Made by a program: the position numbers and the translations under genes. The notes under the pieces were generated by a model. It saw only the letters and a program-made list of their open reading frames with translations, did no database searches and had not been told where the DNA came from. A DNA stretch of 64,000 bases from Kineosporia aurantiaca JCM 3230. Its GTDB lineage: Bacteria > Actinomycetota > Actinomycetes > Actinomycetales > Kineosporiaceae. Shown here in pieces: positions 62,162 to 64,000 of the stretch (the first letter of the stretch is position 1; the number at the start of each line of letters is the position of its first letter). The stretch is taken from the NCBI GenBank assembly GCA_000719025.1, contig JODP01000008.1, positions 1 to 64,000 on the forward strand. The letters run 5' to 3'.

Positions 62162-62943
62162 CCCATCCGGCTGCCATCCTGATCACCCGTTACGCCACCG
62201 GGGAACGGTCGGTGGACGACGCGACGGTGTGGGCCCTGGAGGCCCACCTCGAATCGTGCGCGGCCTGCCGTTCGGTGCTGGCCGACGCCACCGGACCGGA
62301 CGTCCAGGTGCTCATGGACCAGGCGTCCATCGGGATCGGCGCCGGCATTGCCGCCGGTCCGAAGCCGGTACCGGTCAGGACCGGGCGGCGCCGGGTCGCC
62401 ACGGCCCGGTTGTGGCCCTGGCCGGCCACCGCCTGCGTGCTCGTGCTGGCGGCGCTGGGGCTGGACCAGATCTCGCCGCACCGTCCGTCCCTGGTCCTGC
62501 TCCTTGCCCCGATCGTCCCGCTGATGCCGGTGGCAGCGGTGTGGAACCGGGGTCTGGACCCGGCCTGGGAGCTGCTGGCCTCCGCGGCCCGAGGTGGGCT
62601 GGGGTTGCTGCTGCGGCGCACCCTGGCCACGCTGCTCGCCCTGCTACCGGTGCTCACAGTGGCCGGGCTGGCGAGCGGTCACTCGCCGGCGGTGTGGCTC
62701 CTGCCCTGCCTGGCTCTGACCGTCGGCAGCCTGCTCCTGGGGCACCTGCTGGGCGGCGTGGACCGGGCCGCGCTGACCCTGAGCGGAGCCTGGGCGGTCG
62801 GCGTCATCCTTCCCAGCCTGATCAGCCGGCATCCGTCGGCGGTTTTCGCCGCCGACAACCGGATCTGGTGGGCGGCGCTGACTCTTGCCCTCGTCGCGAC
62901 TCTCGGCACGCGACTGCGGACTCTCGGCGGCTTCGTCCACTGA
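62158..62943 (+). CDS. Membrane anti-sigma factor with zinc-finger (ZAS) motif
   Basis: A 261-residue protein. The N-terminus carries His30-x3-Cys34-x2-Cys37 in HLESCAAC, the zinc-binding anti-sigma motif. Residues ~85-255 form about six hydrophobic helices, more than the single helix of simple anti-sigma factors. It would hold the ECF sigma factor at the membrane until a signal arrives. Translationally coupled to the sigma gene. Confidence 0.88.
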   Translation: MTHPAAILITRYATGERSVDDATVWALEAHLESCAACRSVLADATGPDVQVLMDQASIGIGAGIAAGPKPVPVRTGRRRVATARLWPWPATACVLVLAALGLDQISPHRPSLVLLLAPIVPLMPVAAVWNRGLDPAWELLASAARGGLGLLLRRTLATLLALLPVLTVAGLASGHSPAVWLLPCLALTVGSLLLGHLLGGVDRAALTLSGAWAVGVILPSLISRHPSAVFAADNRIWWAALTLALVATLGTRLRTLGGFVH

Positions 62944-62989
62944 CCCACCCCGGCCGCCCCCAAACGTCCCTCATTATCTGGAGAAACCT

Positions 62990-63793
62990 ATGCGTACCGT
63001 CCGAGCGTCCGAAATCGCCCCACAGACCCATCAATGGTCCGTCGAGGCCCGGGAACTGACCGTCAAGGCGGGCCGGTACACCGCCATCAACGGCATCGAC
63101 CTGACGCTGGGCACCGGCGTGCACGGCCTGCTCGGCCCCAACGGCGCCGGGAAGACCACGCTGATGCGCTGCCTGGCCACCGTGATCGCGCCCGCCGGGG
63201 GACGGCTGGACGTGCTCGGGTCGGACGTGACCGGCGGCGCCCAGCAACTACGGGAGACTCGCCGCGGACTGGGCTACCTGCCCCAGGCCTTCGGCTACTA
63301 CCCACGCTTCACCGTTCGCGAGTTCGTCGAGTATTTGGCCTGGCTGAAGGAAATGCCCGCCCAGAACATCCCGGGGGCCGTGCAACGCGCGATCGACCGC
63401 GTCGGCCTCACCGTCAAGGCCGACGCGAAACTGAAGACCCTCTCGGGTGGCATGCTGCGCCGCGCCGGAATTGCCCAGGCCATCGTCAACGACCCCGAAG
63501 TCCTGCTGCTCGACGAACCCACCGTGGGCCTGGACCCCGAGCAGCGCCTGGACTTCCGCGAGCTCCTGCGGACCCTCGGCGCCGAAAGCTGCCTCCTGGT
63601 CTCGACGCACCTGGTCGAGGACGTAGCCGCCGCCTGCACCGACGTCGTGATGCTGAGCGAGGGCCGGGTGGCCTGGACCGGGACCCCTCAGGAACTCGCG
63701 GCAGCCGGGGCCGACGGGGCGCCCGGCGACAGCGCGACCGAACGCGGCTACGCCACCGTGCTGCAGCACCACCGTCGGCAGGTAGCACCATGA
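62990..63793 (+). CDS. ABC transporter ATP-binding protein
   Basis: A 267-residue protein from ATG 62990. Walker A GPNGAGKTT, Q-loop YLPQAFGYYP, signature LSGGM, Walker B VLLLDEPTVGLDP and switch His in STHL. The set resembles drug/lipid exporter (CcmA-like) ATPases. It follows the anti-sigma gene by 46 bp and overlaps the permease start (ATGA). Confidence 0.92.
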   Translation: MRTVRASEIAPQTHQWSVEARELTVKAGRYTAINGIDLTLGTGVHGLLGPNGAGKTTLMRCLATVIAPAGGRLDVLGSDVTGGAQQLRETRRGLGYLPQAFGYYPRFTVREFVEYLAWLKEMPAQNIPGAVQRAIDRVGLTVKADAKLKTLSGGMLRRAGIAQAIVNDPEVLLLDEPTVGLDPEQRLDFRELLRTLGAESCLLVSTHLVEDVAAACTDVVMLSEGRVAWTGTPQELAAAGADGAPGDSATERGYATVLQHHRRQVAP

Positions 63794-64000
63794 GGTGGGC
63801 CACGCTCTACGCCCGGTCCCGGCAGGTGCCCCGCCAGTTGGGTACTGCGTTCGCCGCCGCGGCGGTGGTGTGCCTGCTGTGGGCCTCGTTCAGCCACTCG
63901 CCGACCGTCGACCTCCGCCTGGCACTGGTCGCGCTCATGATGGTCTCGGCCGCGTGCGGCCTGACCCTGGGCACGGTGGATGAGCAACTGGAACGCACCG
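63790..64000 (+). CDS. ABC transporter permease (3' truncated by window)
   Basis: The first 70 residues only, MRWATLYARSRQVPRQLG... with hydrophobic segments AFAAAAVVCLLWASF and LALVALMMVSAACGLTL. The start overlaps the ATPase stop (ATGA). It is inferred to be the membrane partner of that ATPase. Confidence 0.7.
   Translation, partial: MRWATLYARSRQVPRQLGTAFAAAAVVCLLWASFSHSPTVDLRLALVALMMVSAACGLTLGTVDEQLERT

Overview
The window is high-GC actinobacterial chromosome. Markers are Lsr2, an ANTAR protein, an XRE-DUF5753/DUF397 pair, MmyB-type XRE regulators, a mycofactocin-type SDR and several apparently leaderless genes. A truncated GAF/methyl-accepting protein at the left edge suggests a motile lineage, perhaps Kineosporiaceae-like, but that placement is a guess. 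No rRNA, tRNA, CRISPR array, insertion sequence or integrase was recognised.

Layout. 0-8 kb: chemoreceptor end, ANTAR protein, Lsr2, an amidase plus LysR regulator divergent from a carboxymuconolactone-decarboxylase/tautomerase pair, and the DUF5753/DUF397 regulatory pair. 8-10 kb: a membrane glycosyltransferase. 10.2-34.1 kb: a nonribosomal peptide synthetase (NRPS) locus, the main feature. 34-44 kb: small regulator-plus-enzyme units (TetR/metallo-hydrolase, DICT protein, TetR/DUF4865, epimerase, CDP-glycerol transferase, SnoaL/hydrolase/XRE). 44.6-49 kb: a GGDEF-EAL protein coupled to a secreted subtilase. 49-57 kb: three SDRs, a formaldehyde-activating-enzyme homologue, a CGNR regulator and a luciferase-like monooxygenase. 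57-61.4 kb: a hydrolase lacking its nucleophile, a second subtilase of the same type, and several gene remnants. 61.6-64 kb: ECF sigma/anti-sigma/ABC transporter operon cut by the right edge.

The NRPS locus. A GT20 (trehalose-phosphate-synthase-like) protein and a cupin resembling archaeal phosphoglucose isomerase are transcribed leftward. Rightward run a free A-T loading protein for a probable non-amino acid, an MbtH-like protein, NRPS1 (C-A-T, code reads Asp), a two-domain acyl-CoA-dehydrogenase-like protein, an MFS exporter, NRPS2 (C, decayed A, decayed C, A-T-C) and NRPS3 (C-A-T-C, code reads Ser). There is no thioesterase; the last domain is a condensation domain. My inference is a short acylated peptide, acyl-Asp-X-Ser, with an unsaturated acyl chain or residue and possibly a sugar-derived part. 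The most unusual local feature is an 18-bp minisatellite after the NRPS1 carrier domain: the reading frame changes there, and the other frame encodes the C-terminal half of an epimerization-type domain whose stop overlaps the next start codon.

All domain, motif and specificity-code calls were made by eye, without database searches.
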